Shown: positions 46,742 to 57,175 of the stretch, in pieces
Position numbering within the stretch: position 1 is the stretch's first letter
How the letters are laid out: each line of letters starts with the position of its first letter
Source of the DNA: Phyllobacterium trifolii
GTDB taxonomy: Bacteria > Pseudomonadota > Alphaproteobacteria > Rhizobiales > Rhizobiaceae
Assembly (NCBI RefSeq): GCF_014192095.1
Contig: NZ_JACHXN010000031.1
Location: 1-61,398 of the forward strand
DNA length: 61,398 nt
Direction: 5' to 3'
Position numbers and translations under genes: made by a program
Notes under the pieces: generated by a model
What the model was told of the DNA's origin: nothing
Databases searched by the model: none
The model's input: the letters and a program-made list of their open reading frames with translations, nothing else

Positions 46742-47327
46742 TGTCGGTCCTATACTCTCTGGCGATGAATTCGCGCATCTCCGCAACCTGCCCGGCCTTT
46801 TCAGGGTAAAGAGCTTCGAGGAAATTGGTCGTGAAGGTACCTGATGCAGATCCTGGAGCGCTGACAATGTGCGCGTCCCGCACCGCATGGGGAACGTCCT
46901 GGTAAAGTGAAGATCCCGGGTAGTCGTCGATCTTTGACTGGATCCAGCCGGCGCCATTGCTCGTATGTTTTCGCCCCTCAAAAAGCCCGGCGCGAGCCAA
47001 TGCCAACGTCCCGCCGCAAATGCCGCCAACGATACCGCCGCGTGCCAGTGTGGCGCTCAATAAAGGCGCAATGTCAGGAGCATCCTCGCTCGGCCAGGTC
47101 TCCGCGCCGATGACTGCAACCGCATCGAGGTCGGCATTTTCTTCGGGCGCGACACCGCGATCTGGCACCAGTCTGAGACCGCCAATGGATTTGACCGGAC
47201 CGGTCGACGGTGACAGCGCTACGGTACGTGCGCCAAACCAGTCGACCGCCGATCCTGAAAGCAATCCGAATTCCCAATCGGCGAATTTATCGACGAAAAC
47301 GAACCCGATCGTCTTTTTCTGCTCCAT
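46728..47327 (-). CDS. DJ-1/PfpI-family protein
   Basis: A 199-residue DJ-1/PfpI-fold protein with the nucleophile elbow GGIVGGICGGTLALARAGL, whose Cys is the reactive residue. It may act as glyoxalase, deglycase or amidohydrolase. I favour the ATG at 47327, preceded by GGGAG, over the ATG at 47342. Its 3' end overlaps the WYL regulator gene, so the regulator may sense a product or substrate of the same pathway. Confidence 0.85.
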   Translation of the reverse strand: MEQKKTIGFVFVDKFADWEFGLLSGSAVDWFGARTVALSPSTGPVKSIGGLRLVPDRGVAPEENADLDAVAVIGAETWPSEDAPDIAPLLSATLARGGIVGGICGGTLALARAGLFEGRKHTSNGAGWIQSKIDDYPGSSLYQDVPHAVRDAHIVSAPGSASGTFTTNFLEALYPEKAGQVAEMREFIAREYRTDNAQG

Positions 47328-47355
47328 ATCTTTCGCTCCCATTTTGCCGATTATC

Positions 47356-47655
47356 TCAGCATTCTAGCCCGAAATAACCCGATTTGCTGACTTTTCTCGG
47401 CCGGCGAGCCTTCGGCCATCCAAGTTGCCATGGAGCGAGGTCGGAGCTGGCACTTTCCGTGCCAGCCTCTTTTTCTTTCATGGAGTCTCGACGTGCGAGG
47501 CGTTCGGCGTAGGCATCCGGCCAGCCAATATCCTTCAGAATGTGCTCGGGAAGCGTACTGATATGACGCTCCGTACGCATTTCTTCACGGTACGCTGTGA
47601 AATCCGAAAGCAGACGCCTTACTGTGCGGGCAATGCCAAAATCAACGTAAGTCAT
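47356..47655 (-). CDS. DUF1127 protein
   Basis: A 99-residue protein with the DUF1127 core HISTLPEHILKDIGWPDAYAE. In rhizobia small DUF1127 proteins affect phosphate and carbon metabolism by binding RNA; this longer form has an extra charged tail. AAGGAGA stands seven bases before the ATG. Next to prpE on the same strand but separated by a hairpin, so probably its own unit. Confidence 0.85.
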   Translation of the reverse strand: MTYVDFGIARTVRRLLSDFTAYREEMRTERHISTLPEHILKDIGWPDAYAERLARRDSMKEKEAGTESASSDLAPWQLGWPKARRPRKVSKSGYFGLEC

Positions 47656-47695
47656 ATCCTGTCTCCTTTTGACTACGGAGACACTATCTCACACC

Positions 47696-47721
47696 CCTCC
47701 TGACAACCTTCTGTCAGGAGG
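47696..47721 (-). terminator. Perfect 10-base hairpin after prpE
   Basis: CCTCCTGACA and TGTCAGGAGG around a six-base loop, 17 bases past the prpE stop. No T-run follows, so termination is only probable. Confidence 0.55.
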
Positions 47722-47737
47722 ATGTCATGAGCGCGGA

Positions 47738-49645
47738 TTAATTTTTGACACCGATGCCGCGTGCATTGAGCACCAACTTGATCTCGTCGAGGATCGCGGG
47801 ATCATCGATCGTGGCCGGCATGTTCCAGGGCTCCTGATCGGCAATCTTCTGCATCGTGCCCCGCAAGATCTTGCCGGAGCGCGTTTTGGGCAGGCGCTTT
47901 GCCGTAAGTGCGGTCTTGAAAGCCGCAATGGGACCGATCTTCTCGCGAATCAATGCGACGCAATCCTGTTCGATCTCGGTCTCGTCCCGCGTCACACCGG
48001 ATTTGAGCACGATGAAGCCACACGGCACCTGCCCTTTCAGATGGTCGGCAATGCCGATCACAGCACATTCGGCGACGTCCGGGTGGCTTGAAAGCACCTC
48101 CTCCATCGCGCCGGTGGACAGGCGATGTCCGGCGACATTGATGATGTCGTCGGTGCGGCTCATGATGTAGACATAGCCCTCTTCATCGATGATGCCGGCA
48201 TCGGCAGTCTTGTAATATCCAGGAAATTCGCTGGTGTAAGCCTCGCGAAAACGCTGGTCGGCATTCCACAGCGTCGGCAGGCAAGCGGGCGGCAGTGGCA
48301 GCTTGACGACGATATTGCCAAGTTCGCCGCGTTTCACCGGATGCCCTGCATCGTCCAGCACCTGTACGTCGTAACCCGGCATCGGCACTGTCGGCGAACC
48401 GTATTTAACCGGCAGCATCCCGAGCCCAGCGGGATTGGCGGCCATAGGCCAGCCGCTCTCTGTCTGCCACCAATGATCGATGACCGGAACGCCAAGTTTT
48501 TCCTCCGCCCAATTGATCGTGTCCGTGTCGGCACGCTCCCCAGCCAGGAACAGGTATTTCAACGACGAGAGATCATACTTTCCGATAAACTCGCCTTTTG
48601 GATCTTCCTTCTTGATGGCCCGGAACGCGGTCGGCGCTGTGAACAGAACCCTGACCTTGTGCTCGGAGATAATGCGCCAGAACGTACCCGCATCCGGCGT
48701 TCCAACCGGCTTGCCCTCATAGACGATGCTCGTTGCCCCGATGAACAGAGGTGCATACGCGATATAGGAATGGCCCACGGCCCATCCTATGTCTGAAGCC
48801 GCCCAGAACACGTCGCCCGGCCTTGTGTCATAGATCGCGCCCATGGACCAGGCAAGCGCCACCAGATGCCCGCCATTGTCGCGCACGACGCCCTTGGGCT
48901 GGCCGGTCGTACCGGAAGTGTACAGAATATACAGCGGGTCCGTCGCCTTCAGCGTGGCGCACGGCACTTCACGTCCCGTCGCAGCGGCAACCGCCTCCGC
49001 ATAGTCGAAATCGCGTCCCTCGACCATCTCGTGCGGCTGCTGCGGACGAACGAGAATCAGGCAGGCGCTGACCTTGTGTGCAGCCTGCTCCATAGCCTTG
49101 TCGAGCATCGGCTTGTAGGCGACGACCCGCCCAGGTTCGAGACCGCACGAAGTTGCGATGATCATCACCGGCTTGGCGTCATCGATGCGCGTGGCAAGCT
49201 CGTGCGCGGCAAAGCCACCAAAGACCACGGAATGCACGGCCCCGATGCGAGCGCAGGCAAGCATTGCCGTGACCGCCTCCGGCACCATGGCCATGTAGAT
49301 GATCACGCGGTCGCCCTTTTTGACGCCCTTGTCTGTCAGAACTGCTGCCAGCGCATTGATATCGCTCAAAAGCTCCGCATAGGTGATCTTGCGCTGGGTC
49401 CCGGTCACAGCACTGTCGTGTATGAGGGCAAGCTGATCGCCACGCCCCTGCGCCACATGGCGGTCTACGGCGTTGTAGCAAGTGTTGCACTCAGCACCCG
49501 CATACCAGCGGCCATAGGGTCCGTCATCGGGATCGAACACCTTTTCCCATGGACGTATCCAATCGATCGCCACGGCGGCATGAGCCCAGAATGCCTCCGG
49601 GTCGGCCTGCCATTCCTGATAGATTTCATTATATCGCGATGTCAT
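47738..49645 (-). CDS. prpE: Propionyl-CoA synthetase
   Basis: A 635-residue acyl-CoA synthetase of the acetyl/propionyl-CoA ligase group. It activates propionate through an adenylate. The AMP-binding loop is LYILYTSGTTGQPKGV; the A5 motif is DHWWQTESGWP; the hinge region GYYKTADAGIIDEEGYVYIM and the acetylation-site KTRSGKILR at the C-terminus are present. The N-terminus YNEIYQEWQADPEAFWAHAA is typical for PrpE rather than Acs. GGGAGG stands before the ATG. Stand-alone gene. Confidence 0.92.
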   Translation of the reverse strand: MTSRYNEIYQEWQADPEAFWAHAAVAIDWIRPWEKVFDPDDGPYGRWYAGAECNTCYNAVDRHVAQGRGDQLALIHDSAVTGTQRKITYAELLSDINALAAVLTDKGVKKGDRVIIYMAMVPEAVTAMLACARIGAVHSVVFGGFAAHELATRIDDAKPVMIIATSCGLEPGRVVAYKPMLDKAMEQAAHKVSACLILVRPQQPHEMVEGRDFDYAEAVAAATGREVPCATLKATDPLYILYTSGTTGQPKGVVRDNGGHLVALAWSMGAIYDTRPGDVFWAASDIGWAVGHSYIAYAPLFIGATSIVYEGKPVGTPDAGTFWRIISEHKVRVLFTAPTAFRAIKKEDPKGEFIGKYDLSSLKYLFLAGERADTDTINWAEEKLGVPVIDHWWQTESGWPMAANPAGLGMLPVKYGSPTVPMPGYDVQVLDDAGHPVKRGELGNIVVKLPLPPACLPTLWNADQRFREAYTSEFPGYYKTADAGIIDEEGYVYIMSRTDDIINVAGHRLSTGAMEEVLSSHPDVAECAVIGIADHLKGQVPCGFIVLKSGVTRDETEIEQDCVALIREKIGPIAAFKTALTAKRLPKTRSGKILRGTMQKIADQEPWNMPATIDDPAILDEIKLVLNARGIGVKN

Positions 49646-49767
49646 CCGTATCCTCCCGGCTCAGAGCATCCCTAATGTGCCACGCAGAGTCAAAGGTGGA
49701 ATTGACAATCGCACATTGATCGACCACTGCTCGGCTTACCGATCATCCGCGCAGGTAAAACGCCTTC

Positions 49768-49932
49768 ATGACCAAAATCCTGCCTCTGGTGCTGATCCTG
49801 ATGATGGCGTTGCACATCATCAAACCATTGGGCTGGCCGGGATTGAAAAAACGCGGTGATTTCTGGAAGATAGCCGCTGGTGCCATTCTTGCGATGTTCG
49901 CGCTCGTCCTGCTCGGACATGCAGGCTATTAG
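49768..49932 (+). CDS. Small two-helix membrane protein, 54 aa
   Basis: A 54-residue protein, MTKILPLVLILMMALHIIKP followed by a basic stretch (LKKRGDFWKIA) and a second hydrophobic helix (AGAILAMFALVLLGHAGY). Conserved-looking small inner-membrane protein, found in related rhizobia by my recollection; function unknown. Its stop overlaps that of the convergent SGNH hydrolase gene by four bases. AGGTAAAA precedes the ATG. Confidence 0.65.
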   Translation: MTKILPLVLILMMALHIIKPLGWPGLKKRGDFWKIAAGAILAMFALVLLGHAGY

Positions 49933-50678
49933 GTGTCCACCGAATGGCTCTCAATGTCTGGCAGGTTAAGAATATAGGGCACCAGATGTTTCGCCCAGGC
50001 ATCATATCCAAGCGCCGAGGCATGGAAGCCATCGCTGGAAAAGCCTTCCGGTCCCTCTATCGGCAGGCGCGTCGCAGGTATCGCCATGCGCTCGCGGCAC
50101 AGCCGTTCTCCCAGTCTGTTGATTGCGCTCGCCCTTGCTTCAAGGATGCGGCCGAGCAGCGGCGGCATGGCCGGAACATCACGAAAATCGATGACCTTCG
50201 ACCAGACGATATGGGCTTCCGGCCACTTCGCCTTGAGCGCATAGAGCAGCCCGCCAAACTCGCGCTTGAAGCGCGGCAGCGAATGGAAATTCTTGGCGTC
50301 GTTGGTACCGGTCGTCAGCACGATATGGGTCCACATGCCGCGCTCGAGATTAGGCACGACGTGATCGCGCAATTGGCCGGACGTCGCCGAATTGAAGCCC
50401 GCGGTGCGCCAGATGATCTTGCGCCCGGTTCGCCCCTGCAGATGCACCGCAAGCCGCACGCAAAGGCCCTGCCATGCATCGGTTACACCAACACCGGCAG
50501 CGGAAGAATCGCCAATCACCAGCAGCCTGATTGCCGGATCCTTGCCAGCTATCTCACCTATGGGCAGGTTGCTTGGCGGCAGCATACGCTCTGTTTTCCG
50601 CCGCACGCTCGTGCCCTGCCAAGCGTAAACAGGGTAGAGCAGCCAGCTGACCAGCGGATGGAACGGCGAAGGTTTCAT
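49929..50678 (-). CDS. SGNH/GDSL-type hydrolase
   Basis: A 249-residue esterase/lipase-fold protein. The catalytic Ser block is LLVIGDSSAAGVG, the Gly/Asn block LTTGTNDAKN, and the Asp-x-x-His block SSDGFHASALGYDAWA. I chose the ATG at 50678 with GGGAGG upstream (spacing longer than ideal); the frame is open to 50780. A hydrophobic N-terminal stretch (PLVSWLLYPVYAWQG) suggests membrane association. Substrate unknown. Confidence 0.85.
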   Translation of the reverse strand: MKPSPFHPLVSWLLYPVYAWQGTSVRRKTERMLPPSNLPIGEIAGKDPAIRLLVIGDSSAAGVGVTDAWQGLCVRLAVHLQGRTGRKIIWRTAGFNSATSGQLRDHVVPNLERGMWTHIVLTTGTNDAKNFHSLPRFKREFGGLLYALKAKWPEAHIVWSKVIDFRDVPAMPPLLGRILEARASAINRLGERLCRERMAIPATRLPIEGPEGFSSDGFHASALGYDAWAKHLVPYILNLPDIESHSVDT

Positions 50679-50778
50679 TAGCAGGCAAATACCTCCCTTG
50701 CCATTTATGCTACAATAACACATTGGATTTCCACGCATAAATGTTTCCGTTACAAATCCCGGCGGGCAAATGGTGCGC

Positions 50779-50810
50779 AAAAAACCCGGGCTGATTGTCC
50801 AGCCCGGGCT
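50779..50810 (-). terminator. Terminator after fba
   Basis: On the minus strand a hairpin (AGCCCGGGCTG with CAGCCCGGG) followed by TTTTTT, 30 bases past the aldolase stop. It overlaps the upstream open frame of the SGNH gene, another reason to prefer the later SGNH start. Confidence 0.85.
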
Positions 50811-50840
50811 CCATCAGATACGTTTTTGGATAAAAAACGC

Positions 50841-51866
50841 TTAAGCTGCTTTCTCGAGGTCTTTTTTCCAGCCGCCCATTGCGGCAAGACTGTTCATCTT
50901 CGCGCGGTGGGTAAAGGCCCTCTGGCCCGCTGCAACGTTCTCGGGTTTACCATTCCAGGCGCTCAAGGCAGCCGCCTGCAGTGCACGGCCATAAGAGAAT
51001 GAGAGCTTCCACGGCAGCGTGTAATTGGCATTCATCGCCGAAAGATGCGCAGTGGCTTCCTCGTCATTTTGGCCACCTGAAAGGAATGTGATGCCTGGAA
51101 CTGCCGCCGGGACGGTTGATTTCAACAGCCGCACGGTTTGTTCGGCCACCTGCTCGACCGAAGCCTTGCGGGCATTCTTGCCGTCGATGACCATGTTTGG
51201 CTTCAGGATCATGCCTTCCAGCACAACGCGCGCATCATAGAGTTCATCGAAAACCGTCTTCAGAACCCATTCGGTGACTTCATAGCAGCGTTCGATGGAA
51301 TGCGTCGCAGGCTTGCCATCCATCAGCACTTCCGGCTCGACGATCGGCACGATACCGGCCTCCTGGCAAAGCGCGGCATAGCGCGCCAGTGCCTGTGCGT
51401 TCTGCTTGACAGCACCCCAGGTCGGGATACCGTCGGCAATACCGATCACGCCGCGCCATTTGGCAAAGCGCGCACCAAGCTTGTAATATTCGCCAAGCCG
51501 TTCGCGCAGTCCGTCGAGACCTTCGGTAATGGTCTCATCGGTAAAACCGGCAAGTGGTTTTGCACCCGCATCGACCTTGATGCCGGGAATGCAGCCATCA
51601 GCTTGGAGAAGTTTGACGAACGGCGTGCCATCCTTGGCACTTTGCCGAATGGTCTCGTCGTAAAGAATGACCCCGGAGATGTAATCCTTCATCGCTTCAT
51701 CTGAACGGAACAGCATTTCGCGATAATCCCGCCGGCTGTCGGCGGTTGATTCAAGTCCGATCGTGTCGAACCGCTTCTTGATTGTTCCTGTACTTTCATC
51801 AGCAGCAAGCAGACCCTTGCCGTCGGCAACCATTGCAATCGCGATATCTTCCAGGCGTTCGCTCAT
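50841..51866 (-). CDS. fba: Fructose-bisphosphate aldolase, class I
   Basis: A 341-residue class I aldolase that splits fructose-1,6-bisphosphate into two triose phosphates. The N-terminal AADESTGTIKKRF, the Schiff-base lysine segment GMILKPNMV and the C-terminal FLSGGQNDEEATAHL are diagnostic and show that no zinc is used. Last gene of the glycolytic group tkt-gap-pgk-fba, all on the minus strand. A gap of 174 bases from pgk suggests it can have its own promoter. Confidence 0.95.
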   Translation of the reverse strand: MSERLEDIAIAMVADGKGLLAADESTGTIKKRFDTIGLESTADSRRDYREMLFRSDEAMKDYISGVILYDETIRQSAKDGTPFVKLLQADGCIPGIKVDAGAKPLAGFTDETITEGLDGLRERLGEYYKLGARFAKWRGVIGIADGIPTWGAVKQNAQALARYAALCQEAGIVPIVEPEVLMDGKPATHSIERCYEVTEWVLKTVFDELYDARVVLEGMILKPNMVIDGKNARKASVEQVAEQTVRLLKSTVPAAVPGITFLSGGQNDEEATAHLSAMNANYTLPWKLSFSYGRALQAAALSAWNGKPENVAAGQRAFTHRAKMNSLAAMGGWKKDLEKAA

Positions 51867-52040
51867 CAGTTATATCACTCCATTTTCCCACATCGTGGGC
51901 CATAGCAGAAGCAAATGACAAACGGAACTATACACCAACTTATTGAAACGATTGAAATTTTTTCAACCGATTTAGAGAGATAACATTTTCTGTTGTTCAT
52001 TAACCGTAGCGGGCGACTGATCCTCGATAGGGATAAATAT

Positions 52041-53237
52041 CTAGTGCTTTGTCAGAGCATCCACACCAGGCAGAGGCTTGCCCTCCATCCATTCGAGAAA
52101 TGCTCCTCCTGCGGTCGAAACATAGCTGAAGTCGTCTGCTACGCCAGCATGATTGAGCGCAGCGACGGTATCACCTCCGCCGGCGACTGACACGAGGTGG
52201 CCCGTCTTCGTCCGCGCGGCCACATGACGTGCAGCGGCAACCGTGGCATGATCGAACGGATGCAGTTCGAAAGCGCCGAGTGGCCCATTCCACACCAATG
52301 TGGAAGCATCATCGATGGCAGCCTTGATACGCTCGATCGATTGCGGGCCAACATCGAGAATCATGCCGTCATCTGGAATGGCATCAAGACCATATGCATG
52401 GAACGGTGCATTAGCCGCAAAATGCCATGCGACGATGGCATCGACAGGCAGGATGATGGTGCAATTGGCCGCATTCGCCTTGGCCATAATTTCCCGCGCT
52501 GTCGCAGCAAGATCGTGCTCGCACAGGGATTTCCCCACATTCACGCCCTGCGCGGCGAGAAACGTATTGGCCATGCCGCCACCAATAACCAGCGCGTCGA
52601 CCTTCTGAACGAGGTTGCCGAGAAGGTCGAGCTTGGAAGATACCTTGGCGCCGCCGACAATGGCAACGACCGGGCGTTTTGGATTGCCCAAGCCCTTCTC
52701 CAGCGCCTGAAGTTCTGCCTCCATCGTGCGTCCCGCATAGGCGGGAAGCGCGCGCGCAAGCCCCTCGGTTGAAGCATGCGCACGGTGAGCAGCCGAGAAT
52801 GCGTCATTCACGTAGATATCGCCCAGCGCGGCCAGAGCTTCCACATAAGCCTGATCGTTCTTTTCCTCTCCCTTGTGGAAGCGGGTGTTTTCCAGAAGCA
52901 GAATGTCGCCATTTTTCAATCTGGCAACCGCTTCCGCAGCCTTGTCGCCAACGCTGTCTTCGGCAAATTGAACGCTGTGACCAATAACCTTCGACACCGC
53001 CTGTGCTATTGGCTTCAGCGAGAATTCCGGCGTCGGACCATCCTTCGGGCGGCCGAAATGGGCCAATAGGATGACTTTCGCGCCCTTTTTCGACAGTTCC
53101 AGAATGGTCGGCGCAACCCGCTCGATGCGGGTAGCATCGGTTACTTCGCCATTTGCTACGGGGACATTCAGATCAACGCGCACAAGCACGCGTTTTCCAG
53201 AGGCATCGGCATCGTCTAGCGTCTTGAAAACAGTCAT
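52041..53237 (-). CDS. pgk: Phosphoglycerate kinase
   Basis: A 398-residue kinase that transfers phosphate from 1,3-bisphosphoglycerate to ADP. Conserved sequences are VRVDLNVPV at the N-terminus, [25 protein letters not shown], and the C-terminal [12 protein letters not shown]. The start at 53237 has GAGGAT upstream; the open frame runs on to 53276, into a small repeat element. The element family C lies between gap and pgk. Confidence 0.95.
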   Translation of the reverse strand: MTVFKTLDDADASGKRVLVRVDLNVPVANGEVTDATRIERVAPTILELSKKGAKVILLAHFGRPKDGPTPEFSLKPIAQAVSKVIGHSVQFAEDSVGDKAAEAVARLKNGDILLLENTRFHKGEEKNDQAYVEALAALGDIYVNDAFSAAHRAHASTEGLARALPAYAGRTMEAELQALEKGLGNPKRPVVAIVGGAKVSSKLDLLGNLVQKVDALVIGGGMANTFLAAQGVNVGKSLCEHDLAATAREIMAKANAANCTIILPVDAIVAWHFAANAPFHAYGLDAIPDDGMILDVGPQSIERIKAAIDDASTLVWNGPLGAFELHPFDHATVAAARHVAARTKTGHLVSVAGGGDTVAALNHAGVADDFSYVSTAGGAFLEWMEGKPLPGVDALTKH

Positions 53238-53275
53238 GATTTTATCCTCGTCGCGGAAATGGCTGGTGCGGTGCA

Positions 53276-53452
53276 TATCTCTCCCCTTGTGGGAGAGAAA
53301 GGATTTTCTTGGATTTAGCCGCTTTGCTAAATTCTTAGAAAATCCAAGTGAGGGGGTAGTTCAAATAATAATCCCCTCTCTGGCGATTTCTAGCACTTGA
53401 GCGAAAGGCTCAAGATGCTGAAATCGCTTTCTCTCCCACAAGGGGAGAGATA
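53276..53452. mobile_element. Small palindromic element, family C, between gap and pgk
   Basis: 177 bases with inverted ends of about 26 bases (TATCTCTCCCCTTGTGGGAG and complement). Inside are two smaller hairpins, GGATTTTCT...AGAAAATCC (53311-53345) and CTTGAGC...GCTCAAG (53395-53414). No coding capacity. Its layout recalls rhizobial RIME-type repeats with several palindromes. Confidence 0.85.
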
Positions 53453-53478
53453 ATCGGCATCTACTGTCGCACTATAAA

Positions 53479-54486
53479 TTATATAACCTTGCCGAAAGCC
53501 ACAGCCGTATCAGCCATCCGGTTCGAGAAGCCCCACTCGTTGTCGTACCAGGACAGAACGCGCACGAATGTGCCCTCCAGAACCTTGGTCTGGCTGATAT
53601 GGAACACAGAAGAATGCGGGTCGTGATTGAAGTCGATCGAAACATTCGGCTCGTCTGTATAGCCAAGGATACCCTTGAGCTTGCCATTGGCAGCCGATTT
53701 GACGGCATCATTGATCTCCGCAACCGTCGTCGGCTTCTTGGCGACGAACTTGAAATCCACAACCGAAACATTCGGGGTCGGAACGCGGATTGAAGTACCG
53801 TCCAGCTTGCCATTGAGTTCAGGAAGAACGAGGCCCACAGCCTTGGCCGCACCGGTCGAGGTCGGGATCATCGACAGGGCTGCAGCGCGGCCGCGATAGA
53901 GATCCTTGTGCATCGTATCGAGCGTTGGCTGGTCGCCGGTGTAGCTGTGGATCGTGGTCATGAATCCATGATCGATACCGACGGCTTCGTTGAGAACGTA
54001 GGCGACCGGCGCAAGGCAGTTCGTCGTACAGGAAGCATTCGAAATGACCATATGGTCTTTCGTCAGTTTGTGGTCATTGACGCCGAAGACGACGGTCAGG
54101 TCCGCACCATCGGCGGGCGCCGAAACGATAACCCGCTTGGCACCGGCTTCAAGATGAGCAGCGGCCTTGTCACGCGCAGTAAAGATACCGGTGCATTCGA
54201 GCGCGATATCGACATTGAGCTCTTTCCACGGCAATTCGACAGGGTTGCGCACGGCAGTGACCTTGATCGGTCCACGGCCCACGTCAATCGTGTCGCCATC
54301 AACCGTCACGGTTCCGGGGAAACGGCCGTGGACGCTGTCATAGCGCATCAAATGGGCGTTGGTCTCGACCGGTCCGAGATCATTGATCGCAACGACCTCA
54401 ATATCGGTGCGGCCGGATTCCACAATGGCGCGAAGAACGTTGCGGCCGATGCGGCCAAATCCGTTGATTGCAACGCGAACTGTCAT
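53479..54486 (-). CDS. gap: Glyceraldehyde-3-phosphate dehydrogenase
   Basis: A 335-residue NAD-dependent enzyme of glycolysis. The NAD loop is [14 protein letters not shown]; the catalytic Cys is in [12 protein letters not shown]; and the C-terminal [13 protein letters not shown] is standard. Next in line after tkt, 57 bases downstream, on the same strand, and separated from pgk by a repeat element. Confidence 0.96.
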   Translation of the reverse strand: MTVRVAINGFGRIGRNVLRAIVESGRTDIEVVAINDLGPVETNAHLMRYDSVHGRFPGTVTVDGDTIDVGRGPIKVTAVRNPVELPWKELNVDIALECTGIFTARDKAAAHLEAGAKRVIVSAPADGADLTVVFGVNDHKLTKDHMVISNASCTTNCLAPVAYVLNEAVGIDHGFMTTIHSYTGDQPTLDTMHKDLYRGRAAALSMIPTSTGAAKAVGLVLPELNGKLDGTSIRVPTPNVSVVDFKFVAKKPTTVAEINDAVKSAANGKLKGILGYTDEPNVSIDFNHDPHSSVFHISQTKVLEGTFVRVLSWYDNEWGFSNRMADTAVAFGKVI

Positions 54487-54543
54487 TTGTATGTCTCCCT
54501 GGGTTTTGGGGCCCTTGAATGGATTATGCAGGAATGGTCTGGA

Positions 54544-56529
54544 TTATTTCAACTTGGCTTCCGCCGCTGCGACGATATGATCCGCAGTGATACCGAAGTG
54601 CTCGTACAGTGCTTCGATCGGGCCGCTGGCACCAAAGCCGGTCATCCCGACAAAGATGCCATCGATACCGATGAACCTGTCCCAGCCCATGCGGATGGCA
54701 GCTTCGACCGCAATCTTCACCGGCGCATCACCAAGGATGACGCGCTTGTACTCGTCGCTCGTCTGTTCAAAAAGTTCGAAGCAGGGAACGGAAACGACCC
54801 GCGTCGGATGGCCGTCCTTTTCCAGCTGCGTGCGGGCATTGAGAGCGATTTCGACTTCCGAACCTGTCGCAAAGATGGTGACTTCGGCCTTGCCGCTTGC
54901 CGCTGCGAGTTCATAGGCGCCATAGGCGCACATATTCTCCGCAATATATTCGGTGCGAACCGTCGGAAGGTTCTGGCGGGTCAAAGCGATTGTCGAGGGC
55001 GTTTTGCGCGACTTGAGTGCCAATTCCCAGCATTCCGCTGTTTCAACGACGTCGGCCGGGCGGAAAACGTAATTGTTGGGGATGGCACGCAGAGCGGCAA
55101 GGTGTTCGACCGGCTGGTGTGTCGGCCCGTCTTCACCAAGACCAATTGAATCATGTGTCATCACGTAGACAACGCGAATGCCCATCAGGCTTGAAAGCCG
55201 CATGGCGCCGCGCGCGTAATCGGAGAACGTCAGGAACGTCCCCGAATAGGGAATGAGGCCGCCGTGCAGCGAGATACCGTTCATCGCTGCAGCCATCCCA
55301 TGCTCGCGAATGCCATAATGCACGTAGCGCTGACCGTAGTCCTCGGGAGTGATGTTGCTGGTCTGGCTGGTCTTGGTATTGTTGGAACCTGTCAGATCTG
55401 CGGAACCGCCAATCGTCTCGGGCACAATTCCGTTGATGACTTCGAGCGCCATCTCGGAAGCCTTGCGGGTCGCAACCTTGGGCTTGTCTTCGGAAAGCTT
55501 CTTTTTGTAGGCCGAAATAGTTGCTTCGAAATTATCCGGCAAATCACCACTCAAACGGCGATCCCACTCGGAACGAATAGTTGAATCGGCTTTGGCCAAG
55601 CGCTCTTCCCAGGCCTTGTGTTCCTCATTGGAACGCTGACCTGCGGCACGCCAGTCATTGAGAATATCGGCAGGGACAACGAAAGGCTCCGCCGTCCAGC
55701 CCAGCGCCTTGCGCGCGCCGGCGAGTTCTTCGGCCCCAAGCGGCGACCCATGAACCTTGTTGGTACCAGCCTTCGTCGGCGCACCAAAACCGATTGTCGT
55801 CTTGCATGCAATGAATGTCGGCTTATCGGACTTGTGTGCCTTCTCGATTGCAGCAGCAATCGCATCCTGATCGTGACCGTCGACGCTTATGGAATTCCAG
55901 CCTGAAGCTTCGACGCGGGCACATTGATCGGTGTTGTCGGCGAGGGTAACCGGGCCGTCGATCGAAATATTGTTGTGGTCCCAGAAAACGATCAATTTGT
56001 TCAGCTTGAGATGACCGGCAAGCGCGATCGCCTCCTGGCTGATGCCTTCCATCAAACAGCCATCGCCAACGATGACATAGGTATGATGGTCGACCAGATC
56101 GTCGCCGAAATGCGCATTCATGATGCGCTCGGAAAGCGCCATGCCCACGGAGTTGCCCAAACCTTGTCCAAGAGGACCTGTCGTGGTTTCAATACCGGCG
56201 GCATGGCCATATTCCGGATGACCGGCCGTACGCGAGCCAAGCTGCCGGAAGTTCTCGATCTGCTCGATGGTCATGTCTTCGTACCCCGTGAGGTACAGAA
56301 GCGAATAGAGCAGCATCGAGCCATGGCCGGCCGAAAGCACGAAACGGTCGCGGTCGGGCCAATGCGGCGCCTTCGGATCGAACTTGAGGAAGCGGGTGAA
56401 AAGCACGGTCGCAATATCGGCTGCGCCCATGGGAAGACCGGGATGGCCGGAATTGGCTTTTTCCACCGCGTCCGCTGAAAGGAAGCGGATTGCATTGGCC
56501 ATTTGGTTGGATTTCTCAGAATTGGTCAT
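54544..56529 (-). CDS. tkt: Transketolase
   Basis: A 661-residue thiamine-diphosphate enzyme of the pentose phosphate pathway. The N-terminal [19 protein letters not shown], the thiamine-diphosphate-binding [16 protein letters not shown] block, and the pyrimidine-domain [20 protein letters not shown] are visible. The start at 56529 fits the family length. First gene of the tkt-gap-pgk-fba cluster; divergent from the DUF4164-zapA pair. Confidence 0.96.
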   Translation of the reverse strand: MTNSEKSNQMANAIRFLSADAVEKANSGHPGLPMGAADIATVLFTRFLKFDPKAPHWPDRDRFVLSAGHGSMLLYSLLYLTGYEDMTIEQIENFRQLGSRTAGHPEYGHAAGIETTTGPLGQGLGNSVGMALSERIMNAHFGDDLVDHHTYVIVGDGCLMEGISQEAIALAGHLKLNKLIVFWDHNNISIDGPVTLADNTDQCARVEASGWNSISVDGHDQDAIAAAIEKAHKSDKPTFIACKTTIGFGAPTKAGTNKVHGSPLGAEELAGARKALGWTAEPFVVPADILNDWRAAGQRSNEEHKAWEERLAKADSTIRSEWDRRLSGDLPDNFEATISAYKKKLSEDKPKVATRKASEMALEVINGIVPETIGGSADLTGSNNTKTSQTSNITPEDYGQRYVHYGIREHGMAAAMNGISLHGGLIPYSGTFLTFSDYARGAMRLSSLMGIRVVYVMTHDSIGLGEDGPTHQPVEHLAALRAIPNNYVFRPADVVETAECWELALKSRKTPSTIALTRQNLPTVRTEYIAENMCAYGAYELAAASGKAEVTIFATGSEVEIALNARTQLEKDGHPTRVVSVPCFELFEQTSDEYKRVILGDAPVKIAVEAAIRMGWDRFIGIDGIFVGMTGFGASGPIEALYEHFGITADHIVAAAEAKLK

Positions 56530-56822
56530 GTTCACCGTCTTTCGAAGAGGAAAGGAGTGCCGTCTCTGGATGCCGGAAAGACAATATCCAAAAGGCACGC
56601 GACAAATAGCAGGTGTCTTCAGGGAGTCAATTAAACCTAAGGCAAAATGGCCTTGCCGACAAACGGGTCATTCGTCGCACGAGATTATTATCGGTGCATG
56701 ACTGGACCATGACGGCGCGGATTGATTGACGTGGCGTTGATGTAACCCTTAGACTCTCCAAGATAAGCTGTTCTTCTTTTTGCGATTCGTTTAAAAAGAT
56801 TGACACATGGGGAAGCGTTGAA

Positions 56823-57095
56823 ATGGCATCGGAAGCCACCCTCAAACAGGTTCTTGATAGACTGGCAAAAGCTTTGGCGTCCCTTGAGGATGCGGTCGAC
56901 GCACGTCTGGAGCACGAAGGCGATTTTGCCGAGGCCGAAGAAGAAGTGCAGCGCATGAACATGGACCGACGCAAGCTGGCCCAGGAGCTCGATGCGTCGG
57001 AAGGACGCGCCGAGCGCCTGGAAGCGGCAAACAAGGAAGTTTCGCGCCGTCTCGTGGCTGCAATGGAATCCATCCGTACTGTCCTTGATCGCTAA
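56823..57095 (+). CDS. DUF4164 coiled-coil protein
   Basis: A 90-residue coiled-coil protein (LAKALASLEDAVDARLEHE, RRKLAQELDASEGRAERLEA) of the DUF4164 family, which regularly precedes zapA in rhizobia and is suspected of a division role. GGGGAAGCG stands before the ATG. 80 bases separate it from zapA. Confidence 0.88.
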   Translation: MASEATLKQVLDRLAKALASLEDAVDARLEHEGDFAEAEEEVQRMNMDRRKLAQELDASEGRAERLEAANKEVSRRLVAAMESIRTVLDR

Positions 57096-57175
57096 GCATT
57101 TCCAGGAAACGTGTGAAGCGATTTTCCGTCAGGAAATGCGACAAAACAAAGAGTTAAACCGGGAAGAAACATACC

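Noticed and set aside
53238..53276. N-terminal extension of Pgk
   Set aside because: The extra codons reach the end of a repeat element and precede the normal family start; the ATG at 53237 has its own ribosome-binding site.
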